Origin: Lepeophtheirus salmonis
Taxonomy: Eukaryota > Arthropoda > Copepoda > Siphonostomatoida > Caligidae
Direction of reading: 5' to 3'
Length of the DNA: 64,000 bases
NCBI RefSeq assembly: GCF_016086655.4
Contig: NC_052136.2
Location: 17,670,001-17,734,000 of the forward strand
Below, in pieces: positions 11,145 to 23,248 of this stretch; positions within the stretch are counted from its first letter, which is position 1, and each line of letters begins with the position of its first letter. A program made the position numbers and the translations under genes. Under the pieces are notes generated by a model. The model was not told the origin of the DNA, searched no databases, and saw only the letters and a program-made list of their open reading frames with translations.

Positions 11145-11819
11145 TTACTCCTCAACCCATTCTGTTATTACTGAATTGTTTAACTTGACTCCATGGCATT
11201 TATTTGTATAAACTTTAAAAAGAAAACACGTAATAAGTGTCTCGATCTTCATGTCTTCGTCAGCTCCTGGATACATCATAAAAAGCCAGTCCCTCTTCTT
11301 CACTGATACACTGACGCTTTCCTTAACCCTTTCCTCAAACAAGCCTCGTAGCTCCGATAACTCCCGACACCCCCACGAAGAAGGGAGAGGACGTTTCCAC
11401 TTTGTCTTTACATAAGTTAAATTTTCTTTCTTCCTCCAAGGAGTGTTTGGAATTCGTAAAGAGAGAGCCTGTTGCTCATCGGCATCGAAATAGCTTCTAA
11501 TGCGAGTTTGTAAAGAGGTTATTTAAAATACGTTTTGCGTTATTGAAAAAGGAGTCGTCAAGAGTACCGTTACTATGAAGTAGTATTATCTTCAACAAAT
11601 CCCTGGGGTTGTTATGTCTTAAGCTGTCTGATATTAACTATTAACTGCCGATATACAGGCAGTTGGTTTTCGTTGTTGTCTAAGTTTTCTGAAAGAGGTA
11701 AGTCCGTCAGACTTGAGTAACTCGACTTGATTTAATAATCTATTGTTATAATTTAGGGACTCGTGTGGACCAAGTAACAACATAACTATTGGGAGAATCG
11801 AGTTCCAAGAGTAGGTCAT
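11145..11819 (-). pseudogene. Unrecognised coding remnant in three consecutive frames
   Basis: Three minus-strand open stretches follow one another in transcription order and together could encode about 220 residues. The first (11819-11634) starts with ATG and reads MTYSWNSILPIVMLLLGPHE. The second (about 11635-11510) includes NNPRDLLKIILLHSNG and FFNNAKRILNNLF. The third (about 11515-11145) has no stop for about 120 codons and includes SYFDADEQQALSLRIPN, WRKKENLTYVKTKWKRP, LRGLFEERVKESVSVSV and DWLFMMYPGADEDMKIE, ending in TAA. GC is higher than in the flanks. The breaks could be frameshifts in a pseudogene or short introns. I do not recognise the protein. A host gene, a transposon protein or an old viral insertion are all possible. 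Confidence 0.45.
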
Positions 11820-11857
11820 TCAACTGACATGGTAACTTTGCATAACTCCCTTACACC

Positions 11858-11906
11858 TATGTGGAGTAGTTCTATTAGATGGTAGACCCACTGACCGTAG
11901 AATTGA
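11858..11906. repeat. Left copy of 49-bp direct repeat flanking a mariner
   Basis: It starts TATGTGGAGTAG and matches 12487-12535 at 47 of 49 positions. The right copy begins exactly at the TA next to the intact mariner terminus. Confidence 0.85.
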
Positions 11907-12486
11907 ATTTTGTTGACTTCATCAGTCTGTTGTCCTTTGCCTTGTGGGTCAAGAACTGGCCCACCTGCATCTTGTAACTCCTGCACCTTAAATCCTCAGA
12001 TACACAGTCACTTATTGTTTTCTCATGGCAGCCCAGATCCCTCGCCATGGCCTTCATGGACCTAGTAGGGTCATCCTCAACCATCTTCTTCGCCTTGTCG
12101 ACAAAGTCGGTGTCCCTGACCTTCCTGTCGGCGCTCTCCTCCTTGGGGGCCTTCTTTATGGTGGCATCAACATCCCAGGTGTCCTCTAGCTTCTTACAGA
12201 TACACTGAACAGTCCGTAAATTCACTCCTAAGGTTGAAGCAATCGTTGAATTGGAGATTTCACCTCCATTATTAACCAATCCCATGACTACGGCGGACCT
12301 CGAAAGCTCCTCGTTCCACTTATAGTTCTTTATCTCCTCATATGATGACGGCATGATGCTAACTGAACTACATATCGTCAGCTGACGAGAATAGCTTTCC
12401 TATTTGGTAACCGGTTTTTTATTTGATAATGTCGTCTTCAAGTTATCAAGGTTTAAAGTAGGCGACAATGTGATCCTCGCCCCCTG
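11907..12486 (-). mobile_element. 5' half of a mariner-like element (copy A)
   Basis: The right end (12486 inwards) carries the terminal repeat also seen at 34271, with the words AAGTTATCAAG and TTTAAAGTAGGC. TA follows at 12487-12488. The minus strand encodes the N-terminal half of a transposase from ATG at 12354: MPSSYEEIKNYKWNEELSR, then a helix-turn-helix with TIASTLGVNLRTVQ, a linker KAPKEESADRKVRDTDF, and a second DNA-binding part KAMARDLGCHEKTISD. The frame is uninterrupted for about 150 codons and then runs into the left direct repeat, so the whole catalytic domain and the left terminus are missing. The same family occurs at 19358-20683 and 33455-34271. Confidence 0.88.
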
Positions 12487-12535
12487 TATGTGGAGTAGTT
12501 ATATTAGATGGTAGCCCCACTGACCGTAGAATTGA
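12487..12535. repeat. Right copy of 49-bp direct repeat flanking a mariner
   Basis: Two mismatches to 11858-11906. It starts with the TA of the insertion site, so this copy is the original flank. Confidence 0.85.
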
Positions 12536-12591
12536 GTTCTAAGATTTTATTAAAACTTCACAAAATCAACATTATTATATAAATTTGACAT

Positions 12592-13060
12592 TTAATCAAT
12601 AAAATCACCGTTAGCTTGGACCATGCGTTCACAACGTCCCCAAAAATGTCGCATCACCTTTTCAACTGTCTCACTGTACAAAGTCGAGAATAAACTCTTC
12701 ATCCCAGCTCTCAGAGATCTTATGGGGATGTAAGGACCGTCATTGGAAAGCCATTCAAGATTGCCACATATAAAATAGTCTAAAGGGTTCCAATCATAGC
12801 CAGTTAGGAGTCCAAGAATTCGGCAGGATGTACATCACATTCTCAGAGTTTAAAAAAAAGGGTTATTTTGCTGGTCTGATAGGGTACCCCCCTATTGCAG
12901 CCAGATCCAAAACTTGGTCTTTCATGATGTAGCAGATCCAGGGAAATACTTTAGCGCACAGAACACTTATGTAGACTTTGGTGTTGACCTTCAGGTCCTG
13001 CTTGAAGATGAAGTGTGGCATAACGTGACCATCTCTGCTAACAACGCCAAGAGGCATAAC
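12592..13060 (-). pseudogene. Mariner-like transposase, C-terminal fragment
   Basis: A different mariner family from its neighbour. Reading down the minus strand: MPLGVVSRDGHVMPHFIF and GLKVNTKVY-like residues of the catalytic core, then a frameshift, then WNPLDYFICGNLEW, which holds the third catalytic aspartate (about 12775). The tail is uninterrupted from there through RSLRAGMKSLFSTLYSE and EKVMRHFWGRCERM to TAA at 12592-12594. The second catalytic aspartate region is damaged and the N-terminus is absent. No terminal repeat was identified. Confidence 0.85.
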
Positions 13061-14196
13061 TTACTTTGGGTACTTGTCCTTAATTATCCTAATAACCATC
13101 AATGTCTTGGGCAAATGACTTGATTAAAACCAAATTATTCAATTACATACAACTTTAATGATATAAAACTTCTTACTAATTCATTAGTTGACTAATAACA
13201 CACGATAATTATTAATTTCCAATGATTTGAGAAAAGAAATTTTATTTTATACTGTGAATCCCACAACTTTATATATAATTATATATATGCATTGTAATAT
13301 TGTTAATTTTTAACATTTTTTAAATTATACTATTTTTTTTTCTTGAGTAGATGTTCTTATACTCAAAACATTGCTAAAAAGTAATCGAAAATTTTATATT
13401 TCCCCTATTTTTAATTCATGAGAGAAAAGGTTAAGATATTCATTGCACGATTTTTTTAATTCAATTGACATGTATCTTATTTCATAGCTATTTACATAGT
13501 TGTAAAAATGAAAAAAGTTCCAAAGTTTGTCAAAAAGGAAGAGAAAGGAAAATGTGCACCACATATAGATTATTTCTTGCATTAATCCCTCCATAATTGA
13601 AGTTTCTTATAGTTTACTAACAAACATCGTTTATTTATATATAAAATACACAACAGAGTTAATTAAAAACTTATTCAGTGAAATAAAAAATAAATTATAA
13701 AAATATATATTTTTTTTTATAGATACATTCCTTTGAAAAAAAGCTGTCCTTATTTTATTGCATTAATTACAATCGTAAAATGTAGATATTTATTATTAAA
13801 TTAACTTAGAGATAGTCTTGAAAAAAAATGGTGTCAATCTAAATTTAGTCTCATAAATTTAAAGCTTATAAATGACTCGTATATGTCTATGAAATATTGG
13901 ACTGTGTGTATGTTTGTTGTAAAAAAATGTAATGGTTTTTGTTTTTTACTTTTTCTTGATTTTTGTTCAAGATTGTTCTTATTTTGATGCACCAATATTT
14001 ACTTCTTTTTTTTTTTTTAATATGAGGCTCTGAGCTTAGGTGACACATGTTCCTAAAATGTGTCCTCCTAAGTTAGAGAGACAAACAAACTTAGCTTGAT
14101 TTTAATCAAAGTCATATTAAACTTAAAGCTAGAATCTATGTTATAGGTTTTCCCTCAAATTATATATCATAATTGTGTTCTGTGGCCTCTGAAGGT
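13061..14196. other. AT-rich stretch upstream of a retrotransposon
   Basis: No gene is supported. The last 150 bases, from about 14030, could belong to the 5' untranslated part of the following non-LTR element, but no target duplication was found to fix the boundary. Confidence 0.4.
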
Positions 14197-16424
14197 GAAA
14201 GTTTTGTTCACCTCCCAGGCTTGTTGAATTCAAAGAAAATTTAGGAATCAATCGCTTAATTTCTCTCAATATCCGTGGAGGAAAATCGCGTAAAGTCAGA
14301 CACGCTCTAATGAAAAGCCTAGTTTCCTCTTCATGTGGAAAAAAGTGTACTTCTTGCCTCCCTAGTTGTTTTAGCTATTTCTACACTGACTCAAGTGTAA
14401 AACGTGGAGTCCTTACTCTTGTTTCAAGATTGTTAAATGTTCCAATTTGTGTTCAAGAATTTTACGGAAAAAGTGAATGGCATAAGATCTTAATTACTTC
14501 GGCAACATCAGAATTTTTCTTAATCAACGCGTATGGTCCTAGTCAGAGAGAGTCGACTTTTTTTCAAGCTATTATTAATTCCCATAAGGGAAATCCTTGC
14601 CCCCTTGCTATTGTTGGTGATATAAATGTGGATTTAAATAAGATTTGTAGTCTAAACTTGAAAATTTTAAAGAAGTTAATGTTGGAGATGAATATGGTTG
14701 ATCTATTAAGGAAAATTTCACCGAATGAAAAGATTTCATGGAGAACAGGAAACAAGACTTCAAGAATAGATTTAGTTTTGGCTTCATCTAGTTTTATTAA
14801 TAAAACAACGAACGCAAAATACCTCCCAGAGCCCTCATCTGACCACAAGATCATACAATGGGATTTCAAGCATGAATATAAAATGAAACAATTCAAAATG
14901 CCTCGCTGGATCTTGGAGGATGAAGATTTTCAACAAAGTCTTCAACGTAGGCTGACAGTAAATTTTGATCGCGTATTATCTGCTTCTAGGATAGCTTTGC
15001 GACTTAGTAATACTATTCAAGTGACTACCAAAAAATTTATCAAACGAAGAAAAGAAGCAAGCAGAAAATTCAATGACAACTTGGATGCTATTCTGACACA
15101 AGGTTCTCCTTTTGTCAGGGCATATGCGGCAGATACAATCAATACTTTTAGAATTCATGATATAGTTGATGAAGAGAAGAATAGGAAAATTGAACGGGAA
15201 TGTAATTTCAGTCTTCGACTTAAAAAACTAGGAAGAAAATTTGGTCATCCAACCACAGGGGTTAAGCTTATAATGGTGGATGGAAAAAGACTGGTAAAAA
15301 AAGAGGATATCTTGAACTATTTTCATGAGTGCTTTCAGAATATTGTAGGAGGGGATAGAAAAAACTTCCCCCGTGCAAGGAGACACAAGGGAACAATCTT
15401 CTCAGAAGACATTATTGGAAATTTTATAGAAAATAAATTTAAATCCGATAAGGCCTGTGGACCTGATGGAATAATTGGAAAAGTTTATGTCGTGGCAAAG
15501 AAGGAAATTGTGCCTTATTTAACGTGTATTGCTAAATCTATGGAGAAACACGGCCGTCTTCCAAAAGTGTTGACTAAGGGAAGAATTGCTCTTATTCCAA
15601 AAAAAGGTAACGGAACGGACTTTAGTCATTGGAGGCCCATAACTGTGCTTAATGAAGCATATAGAATTATTGTTGGAGTTTTAGGCAAACAAATTGAGCC
15701 AATTTTAAACATGAAGTGCGGTCCAGAGCAAAAAGGTTTTCTTCGTGGGAGGAGAATCACTGATGTTTCTTGGAACATTCAGGCGGCACTAGAATCGGTA
15801 AATGGACGTAAAATGTATGGGGCGGTTATAGCTATTGATTTTTCAAAAGCTTTTGACTCTATCAGACACGTTTTTATTATGAAGACTGTTAAGAAAATCT
15901 TGCCTAAGAAATTTTATAATCCGATTAGGGCTCTACTTTTGAATGGAGCTTCAACAATATCTATAGGTGGGTTGGAGAGTAAACCAATTGAATTGAAAAG
16001 AAGTTGCCGACAGGGATGCCCGGTTTCTCCTTTACTTTTTGTTGCGGCAATTGAAGAACTCAATAATATTATCAAAAGGAAATATGGCGGATTTGGTATT
16101 CAACTAGGATCGAGCAGGAAAATAATTGATATGTATGCAGATGATGTGACTCTTATGGTAGAGGCTAAATCGGAGAGGCAACTGATTAGAAGGATCGAGA
16201 TTCTCTTGGGTTGCTTAGAGAAGTTTGAGATAAAGTCTGGCCTTGCAGTCAATAAGTATAAAACGGCAATACTACCAATTGGTAAGTGGACTTCGATATC
16301 TTACACCGAAGTTCGAGGTTACGCAATAAGAGATACTTTAGAAATTCTTGGGATTAAGTGGGACAGACACGGAGTAACGTTAAGAAACTGGACTTCCCTT
16401 AACAGTTTGATCTATAAAAATTAG
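14197..16424 (+). pseudogene. Endonuclease / reverse transcriptase polyprotein, first part
   Basis: The open frame begins after a TGA near 14190. The first endonuclease block, LISLNIRGGKSRK, lies before the ATG at 14310, so that ATG is probably not the true start. The block that should hold the catalytic glutamate (QETH-like) is missing; a Ser/Cys stretch sits there, suggesting a small deletion. Counted from 14310: NAYGPSQ near residue 75, GDINVDLN near 102, and SDHKI near 177. The reverse transcriptase follows with KACGPDGI, HWRPITVLNEAYRI, GFLRGRRITD, AIDFSKAFDSI (near 510), GCPVSPLLF and the active-site MYADDVTLM (near 610). It ends at TAG after LIYKN, where a frameshift lets the frame continue as KLAEWRNFNLTYSMDL. 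The polymerase motifs are intact, but the endonuclease damage and the break make it non-functional. Confidence 0.9.
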
Positions 16425-17686
16425 CGGAATGGAGAAATTTTAACTTAACTTATTCCATGGATCTTGTATAAAGCTACTTCGTCTCCGATAATCGGAGAGC
16501 ATTCGATTAAGGAGGAAAAAGTTGGCTTGAAAAGTTATTTTATAAAACATACATTCCGTCATTAAAAAGAAGCAAAGAACAAATTGGAGGTGGACTTGCC
16601 ACGATTTCTACTATCTTGCCTAAAATTTACAAGAAGATTTTTCTTAATTTAATTGTGAACCCAGATGTTGGTTGGAAGTCTTGTATTTCCTCGAGTAGGA
16701 TTTGGAAGTGGATTTTGTTTGGAACGAAAATGATAAATTCGCAAGTGGTCCAATTCTCTTCTTTTATTGGGGCAGCTCATAGAATTTTGTGGTTAAACGA
16801 TGTGGTTTTTGACTCGAACTCGACAATAGACGTAATACATAAGAACAGGGGAAAGAGGTATTTCTTTAAAAACCATGAAAATCCAATAAGCATGGAAAGG
16901 GAAGCGTTGGATAATAACGTAATTTCAATTCATGATGTAAAATGTGATAATATTTTCTCGAAAGGGAAGTTTTTTTTTCCTTTGCAAAGGACAGCAGCAA
17001 CACACTGTATGCTGACTCCTTGGCCTATGAAAATGGGTTCGTTTAAAAAAGTATCAACTGAAGCCATCACGGTTTGTGGAAAATATCTCCGTATTCTTAG
17101 TTTGAAGGACGATTGGACAAGTCATATAATGAATTCGACTAAAGGAATTGCCGATGGCAGGAAATTCACTGCCCAATTTCAAGTGGCTACGGGCTGTATA
17201 ATTTTTAACGATTATTGTAAAGACTGTGGCAAGATGTTTAATTCTGTTATTCATGCTTTTGCTGAGTGTCCTTTTTTGCTGTTATTGAGGAAGTTTGTTG
17301 AATGGAACTTGGAAGGTCATATAAACACCGCACTAAACCATATCTCGGCCATAATTCTTTTTGGGCTTCCAAAAAATAAGTTAATTCCTTCGAAGAAGGC
17401 TAAAGCAATCGGGTTTGGCTTACTTAACTCTAAGGCTTATATTGCAAAAAAGTTGACATTGAAGGAACCAACAGATGGAAGGGAGTTAAGAGGCATACTT
17501 ATTGCGGCTGCGTCACGATACTTGGCTTTTGAATTGAAAATACCCAAGGACGATACATTGACGTTCGATTTAGCGCTGGATATTAATCGGTATTTTCCGG
17601 AGAACTCAATTAAATACATAAAAATTTTAAATCACATTATCAAGATATTTAATAGACATAAAAATAGGCAAATCCTAGATACTTAG
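16425..17686 (+). pseudogene. Retrotransposon C-terminal part
   Basis: This continues the polyprotein after a frameshift and in-frame stops between 16424 and about 16616. From there it is open for about 356 codons to TAG at 17684-17686. Around 17215-17265 it has CKDCGK, then H, then ECP, the Cys-Cys-His-Cys motif found near the C-terminus of many L1/Tx1-like elements and thought to bind nucleic acid. The rest is Lys-rich with no other domain recognised. The length and single long open frame suggest the damage upstream is recent. Confidence 0.8.
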
Positions 17687-17933
17687 TTTTAGATTTATGA
17701 CTTTTTTGGTTATATTGTGTTTTTATTTGTTGTTGGGATTTTTTGTTAATCTTATTTATTGTATAGATTTTTAGTGTAACTAAAGTGGTCTTTGTTTTTG
17801 GGAACTAATTTTAAACTACAATGTTTATTTATATTTTTACTAAATGTAATTTCCCAATTTATTATGATGTATATTATTTTCATTTTTTTAATATTATATA
17901 TTGTAAAATTAAGACCTTAATAAAAAAAAAAAA

Positions 17934-19357
17934 GTTTTGTTTATAAGAATTGTTAGTTAATTTTATATTTTGCTGAGATTAATCCCTTGATAATAATGCA
18001 TTTTTGTAAATATCAATGATTATAATTTGATTTATATTTGTTAAAAACTTTAATGATTATTCAAGTTATTTTAATTGATATACTTTAACAAAGTATTTGT
18101 TTAGTTATTTTTTTTTAAAAGGCTTCAATATCAATAAATAAAAAGTTATTGTGTTTCAGAAAATAAAAACTGTTTTTTTATACATTTTCACTATTAGGGA
18201 AAATTTGAATTAAAAATCAACCCAAAATAAAGGTTCTCTTAGGACTTAAGTTTTGTTTCTTATTTAAATAGGGATCTACAAATTTGCATTATTCTCCAAA
18301 TTTTTAGAAATAAATTAGTATATATATTTTTTTTTAATTTTAGTAATACAAATATGAATAATTTTAACATATAATTTTGTTTTTCTTTTTGTAACTGGTT
18401 AGCTACGTACAAAAAAAACAACTGAACCCCTTAAAAAGTAAATATATAAACTTTAGTTCAGACTTCAGTTGAACTTAAATAAGATTAATAGTAAAGGAAT
18501 CAAAAATACTATATGACATTATTTAAAAAATTTAAGATGCATTTATTAAAACTTTAAAGACAATATATTTTGGCACTAAAAATCACTGCCCTGGTGAATA
18601 AAACTGAGATAGTTATATGGGGTTTAATAAAATATTTTTAAGTAAAATATTTTTAATAGATCAATAAATCTTCAATTTTTTTCATTCCCAATCTTGTCTC
18701 AAATAAAATATCAAATTTAACACAAAAATAAGAAATAAAAAGGGCATTAGAAAATTGCACTATAACCTAAAAAAGGCATATTCCATATGATCATTCCAAA
18801 GTTTGCGATTTGAAAATGAAGACTATAAAATTTCTAATGGTCAAGTTAATATAATTTATACACAGTAATTAATAACGTTTTTAAAAAAAAGGTGATAATA
18901 ATTTTATAATATAAAACAATAAAAAATATCTTTTGAAATCAACACTCTTTTTGTTACCATCCGGTAAAAGAATAAATTATCCAATTTTTTCTTATTTTCT
19001 TCAAACGCCAATATGCATCTTTTTTTTTTTTCAAAAAGAATCTTTTGTTTATAAACTATGAATTAATATTTTTTATAAAATATTTTCAATAATTTAAAAA
19101 ATGAAAGTAATCTTAAGAAAAATAATACTTTTGGAAACAAAAAAAATAAATAACAAAATTGTTTGTTTATTTTTTTTTTCTCAAATATCGTTCAGTTGAA
19201 AAATAAACGCGGAAAGTTTTGCACATGTTTTCCGTTAAATCTTTTAACCTGGTTGGTGGTAATGGCTAAAGTTTTTGAGTTTTTTTCCTCCAATCATTAT
19301 TAATTGCTCGATTAATCTTGTAAAATATTGAGCTTTCAAGTTTTTATTAATAAAAAC
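17934..19357. other. AT-rich stretch, nothing recognised
   Basis: Follows the poly(A) tail of the retrotransposon. Only A/T-rich low-complexity sequence was seen. Confidence 0.5.
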
Positions 19358-20683
19358 TAGGGTAACCATAATTATCATGTAGAAATCATTCTACAAAAAA
19401 CAACACAAAATATACATTTTTTAACTTTTTTATTGAAAATTAAAACTATGACGAGCATTTAGGTATAGAGTAGCCATTCATTCGATATAATCACCGTTGG
19501 CATCAATAACGGCCTCAATACGGCCTTGAACTGGCCGCAGGCTCTTCTGACCATCTCATTGTCCATGTTGCCGAATACCTCCTTGATTTTCCATTAGGCT
19601 GGTCTTGGTGCTATGGGGATGTCTGTTGGTTCTCGACATAGCCCCAACCCTTCCAAAGGATTAAGGTCGGGAAGTTAAGGCCACAAATCCTTTGTTACGA
19701 CGTCATTTAATAACAGTTTAATGTTTATTACCACTGACATGGATTTATTTTTGGACACATGGCAGGGTGATTGAGTCCTTTTGCCAAATAGGGCCTGTCT
19801 GTTATATAACTCCAGGGCAGAACCATTCTCCATAAATCCAGGTAGACCTCTGTATTGAATTGGGATAAGACCCGTTTCAAAGATGGAGGCATAACATGAC
19901 CAATTAATCACTTTTGACCAAATTTAAACACCATGATAATTGCAAGATTTCTTTTTGTTTTGGTCTGAAAAATTACCAAATTTACCATCCTTAAACATGG
20001 CTGGTGCACGTGGCTATAGAAAACTTTTAATTCTGAGAGAAACTTTTACCAAGAATATGACAAAATAATTTTTGACAGTGAAAACCACAGCATGGGCTAA
20101 AAATTTGGGTGTTTGAGCTTAAGATAGCAATTTTGTTGAAGCATCAGCCTGTTTAATTAGCTTCTGGGTCAAGATCTAGCCCAAAGATCTTGTAGCTCCT
20201 GCACCTTAAATCCTCATTTTAAGCAATTTTTGTATTTAATATGGCAAAAAGATCCCTGAATTAAAATCAAAAACCTATTATTTTCCTAAAAAAACCATCT
20301 TATTCCCCTTGAGAACAATATGACAAAAGAAGATATATAATTCCTTCGGCGCCCTCCTATTGGTTTCCTCTTTATTGGCATCAAAATCCCAGGTGTCCTT
20401 TAGCTTTAATAGGGATACGCTGAAAAATTATTAAATTTCGTCTGTTTGACAATCGTTGAAATCAATTTCATCCATTTTTAAACCAAAAATCATAGAGGAT
20501 CTTTAGTTTTCCTAATTAAAGCATATTTTCTCCAAATATGATGACGGCATGATTGCTAACAGAAAAAAATAATCGTCAGTATAAACAAATGAAAGATTAT
20601 TTTATTTAAAACCGGCTTTTTATTTACAATAATGTCGTTTGAAAGTTATCAAGCTTTAAAGATAGGCGACAAATGCATCTTGT
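19358..20683 (-). mobile_element. Mariner-like element (copy B), full length and heavily decayed
   Basis: This is the same family as copies A and C but far more diverged. The left inner end shares the CTACAAAAAACAACAC and AAAATATACATTTTTTAAC words with copy C. The right inner end has AAGTTATCAAG and TTTAAAGATAGGCGAC. Outer ends are eroded, so both boundaries are approximate and no TA duplication is claimed. The minus-strand transposase is recognisable by comparison: the tail around 19500-19700, the catalytic middle around 19740-19900, and the N-terminal region around 20160-20560, all full of stops and indels. At about 1.3 kb it shows the full layout that copies A and C have lost. Confidence 0.85.
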
Positions 20684-22756
20684 ATATTTGTGCAATTTGA
20701 TGTTTTTGTAAAAAAAATTTGTGGATACATTTATCTTTATAAAAGGCTATAATATGTAAATGGGTAAGTTATTTTGGTGTTAAACAAACAATCATTTCAT
20801 TACTATAAAAAAAACAACCAAAAAATCAGATTACTCACCTTGTTCCTTCATAAATAGTTCCTCAATTACATTGACTATAAATGTTCTATTCTCAAGAATA
20901 AAATAATAATAATAACAGCTTGAGAAAAAATAATATATTTTTTAGACCTAAAATATGTTTATTTACATCAGGGATCAATATATACAGTGCACTCGGTATA
21001 CACACTCAACACTACATTTCTTAGATCAAAAATATGAGTATTGAATATATTATATTTTCGAACATACATAAATACAATGTTTTTATATTTTATTTGCTAT
21101 ATGGCTCTTATGTTGTTCCACTCAATTCAGGGAAATTACATTAACTTACTGAATACTCCAATTTTATCTCATGACAATATAAGGATATGCCCTAATTATT
21201 TCAATGAATATTTAAATATCAGACATCTTTTATATTGACCGATTAAAAAAAAGTGCTTAAAAGTGTACAAGGATTCTAATATATCTAGTCTGGTTAACTA
21301 AATAGTATTAAATATGATCTGAGATTTTTATCCATGCCCATGAAAGGTAAAATAATTTACAACCATTTAAAATCGTCAGTATTTTGATTTATTATAAAAA
21401 AATTCAAAAAATTAATTAGAAAAAATATAATTTAAATCGTTTTTTTATAATGTTTTTTTTTTAATTTCTAGAAAGGAATAATTGTGTCATCATTGCTTAA
21501 ACAATGACGATTCTATAAAGAGAAGTAATTAAGTACACTTGTTGAAAAAATCCATCAAGTCATACCAATTCCTTTATCAATATGGAAAATAATTAAAGAA
21601 TTATAATTATGTTATCGTACATACTATTTTAAACGTGTAGGAAGATATTTTTGTATGAATACATAGATGTTTAAATGGATGATATGTAGTTTGAATTTAT
21701 ATAACATAGAACTCTTATATTCTTTGGTATGTGAAAAAAAAAATTCCTTCCATCAATCATCAATATCGAAATGAAGCGGATAATTCAATATTTCTTCAGA
21801 TAGTAATCAAAGTAAATATTAAAGCAATAAAGTATGTATCTACGATCTACATAGTGCATAGTTATATCTATACCTAACAGGTTGTATACACAATTTAAAA
21901 TAAATGTGTACCAAGATCACATTCTTTGAACTTGATTATTGATAGGCAACACATTTTCTCATCCATTACAATTAGTCACAAGAGCTGTGTAGTTGCTGCT
22001 TTTAAGAAATTGTCAATATAAAATTAAAAATAATGGAAAAATTGGAGATGCGAAGAAAGAGGGGTTTCAAGATGTGGAAAAAATACCGCAGATTATAATT
22101 TGAAAAAAAGTATATATATATTAATACAATATTTGTATAATAAATGCTGACATTAGAGAACGCCAGATAATAATTTGAAAAAATATATGGATTTGATATA
22201 TGTATGTTGTGATCAAGTTGTGATTAGTACCCCTCCCCCCAAAAAAAAAAAAGGGATAACTTAAAAATACAAAAAGGAAAAAAAGTCATTGGAGATATTT
22301 TTTAAATAGATCTTTTTTTTAAATATACATTGAATATTTTTCTACAATATAAGCTCTGATATTCCTCATCCATAGGGTCTAAAGAAAAGGTTCGTTTTTT
22401 ATCATTTTTCAGGCTAAAAATAGAAATATATTGAGTTAAGAACAAGATACAGAATTAATTCAAAACACTATATAATCACAAAAAAACCCCTTTTTAAGTT
22501 AAATTAATCCTTATTTTAATTTGGGGATTGTTTTAAAGGGCAAAAATGACTCTGAACGATTATAGTCCTGAATTGCTATAATCCCAGATATTTTTAGGAA
22601 TTCCAATGACTGAGATAAAAACTGAGATGAGTATTGGATTCTACGCTCATAGATAAATTCGATTATTGTTTTTAATCCATTTTTAATCCAAATTTCCCCT
22701 CCCCACCCTAATTGTTCCCCTGTGTTATGCTTTGTTTTATTTTTCTGCGATCAGAA
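20684..22756. other. AT-rich stretch, nothing recognised
   Basis: A 30-base segment at about 22086 recurs at about 22162 (ATAATTTGAAAAAA word). No gene or inverted ends were seen. Confidence 0.45.
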
Positions 22757-23117
22757 ATGTCTGAGGAACAAGCAAAACGGTAAAGGGTGTGTGATCTCCT
22801 TGGCGCACAAGTCAATCTCCGATAACAAGATCTTCAAAGTGGACGCTGTTCTGAACAGGAAAAATTATTGCTTCTTAGCATAATCAAGAACTCATGTCAA
22901 GGGAACCTTCAGGACCAAATATCCAGCTCAGATCATGGTTCTTGGTGTAGTGGCGTCCGACGGCAGCAAGATGCCTCCTGTTTATTCAAGGTCAACGAGA
23001 AAGTCAAACCTGACGTCTTCTACAAGGTCTTCAGGTACCATGTCTTGCTATGGTTAAGAGCACGTTCCCCAGGGACAACCATGTGTTTAATGTTATAATT
23101 CTTGAGTCCTCACCCTG
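22757..23117 (+). pseudogene. Mariner-like transposase fragment, internally deleted
   Basis: A third mariner family. The ATG at 22757 opens MSEEQAKR, then TAG, then RVCDLLGAQV, matching a helix-turn-helix start. The sequence then jumps into the catalytic region: SDNKIFKVDAVLNRKN (first aspartate block), a stop, VKGTFRTKYPAQIMVLGVV, SDGSKMPP, then a frameshift to VNEKVKPDVFYKVF. It stops before the second catalytic aspartate. CACCCTG at 23111-23117 followed by TA looks like a surviving right terminus. No matching left terminus was found. It is a deletion derivative. Confidence 0.8.
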
Positions 23118-23248
23118 TATAAGAAAAGCAGAAAACAAGACAATCTTCAGATGTAGACGGTAGGATTGAATAGAATACCCAAAAGAGGACTAAACATATA
23201 TGGAAGAAAAAATAATTAAGTGAACACATATAAACAAGAAAGCTCAAT

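Larger units (their letters stand above)
14197..17933 (+). mobile_element. APE-type non-LTR retrotransposon, 5' end uncertain
   Basis: The element encodes an apurinic-type endonuclease followed by a reverse transcriptase and a C-terminal cysteine/histidine motif. It ends with AATAAA merging into a run of 12 A at 17922-17933, as expected for target-primed insertion. The coding part spans about 3.5 kb and is interrupted only near 16424-16616 and at the endonuclease N-terminus, so it is one of the better preserved elements here. The reverse transcriptase blocks and C-terminal motif fit an L1/Tx1-like lineage best, but clade placement needs a tree. No clear target duplication is visible next to GTTTTGTTTATAAG after the tail. 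Confidence 0.9.
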
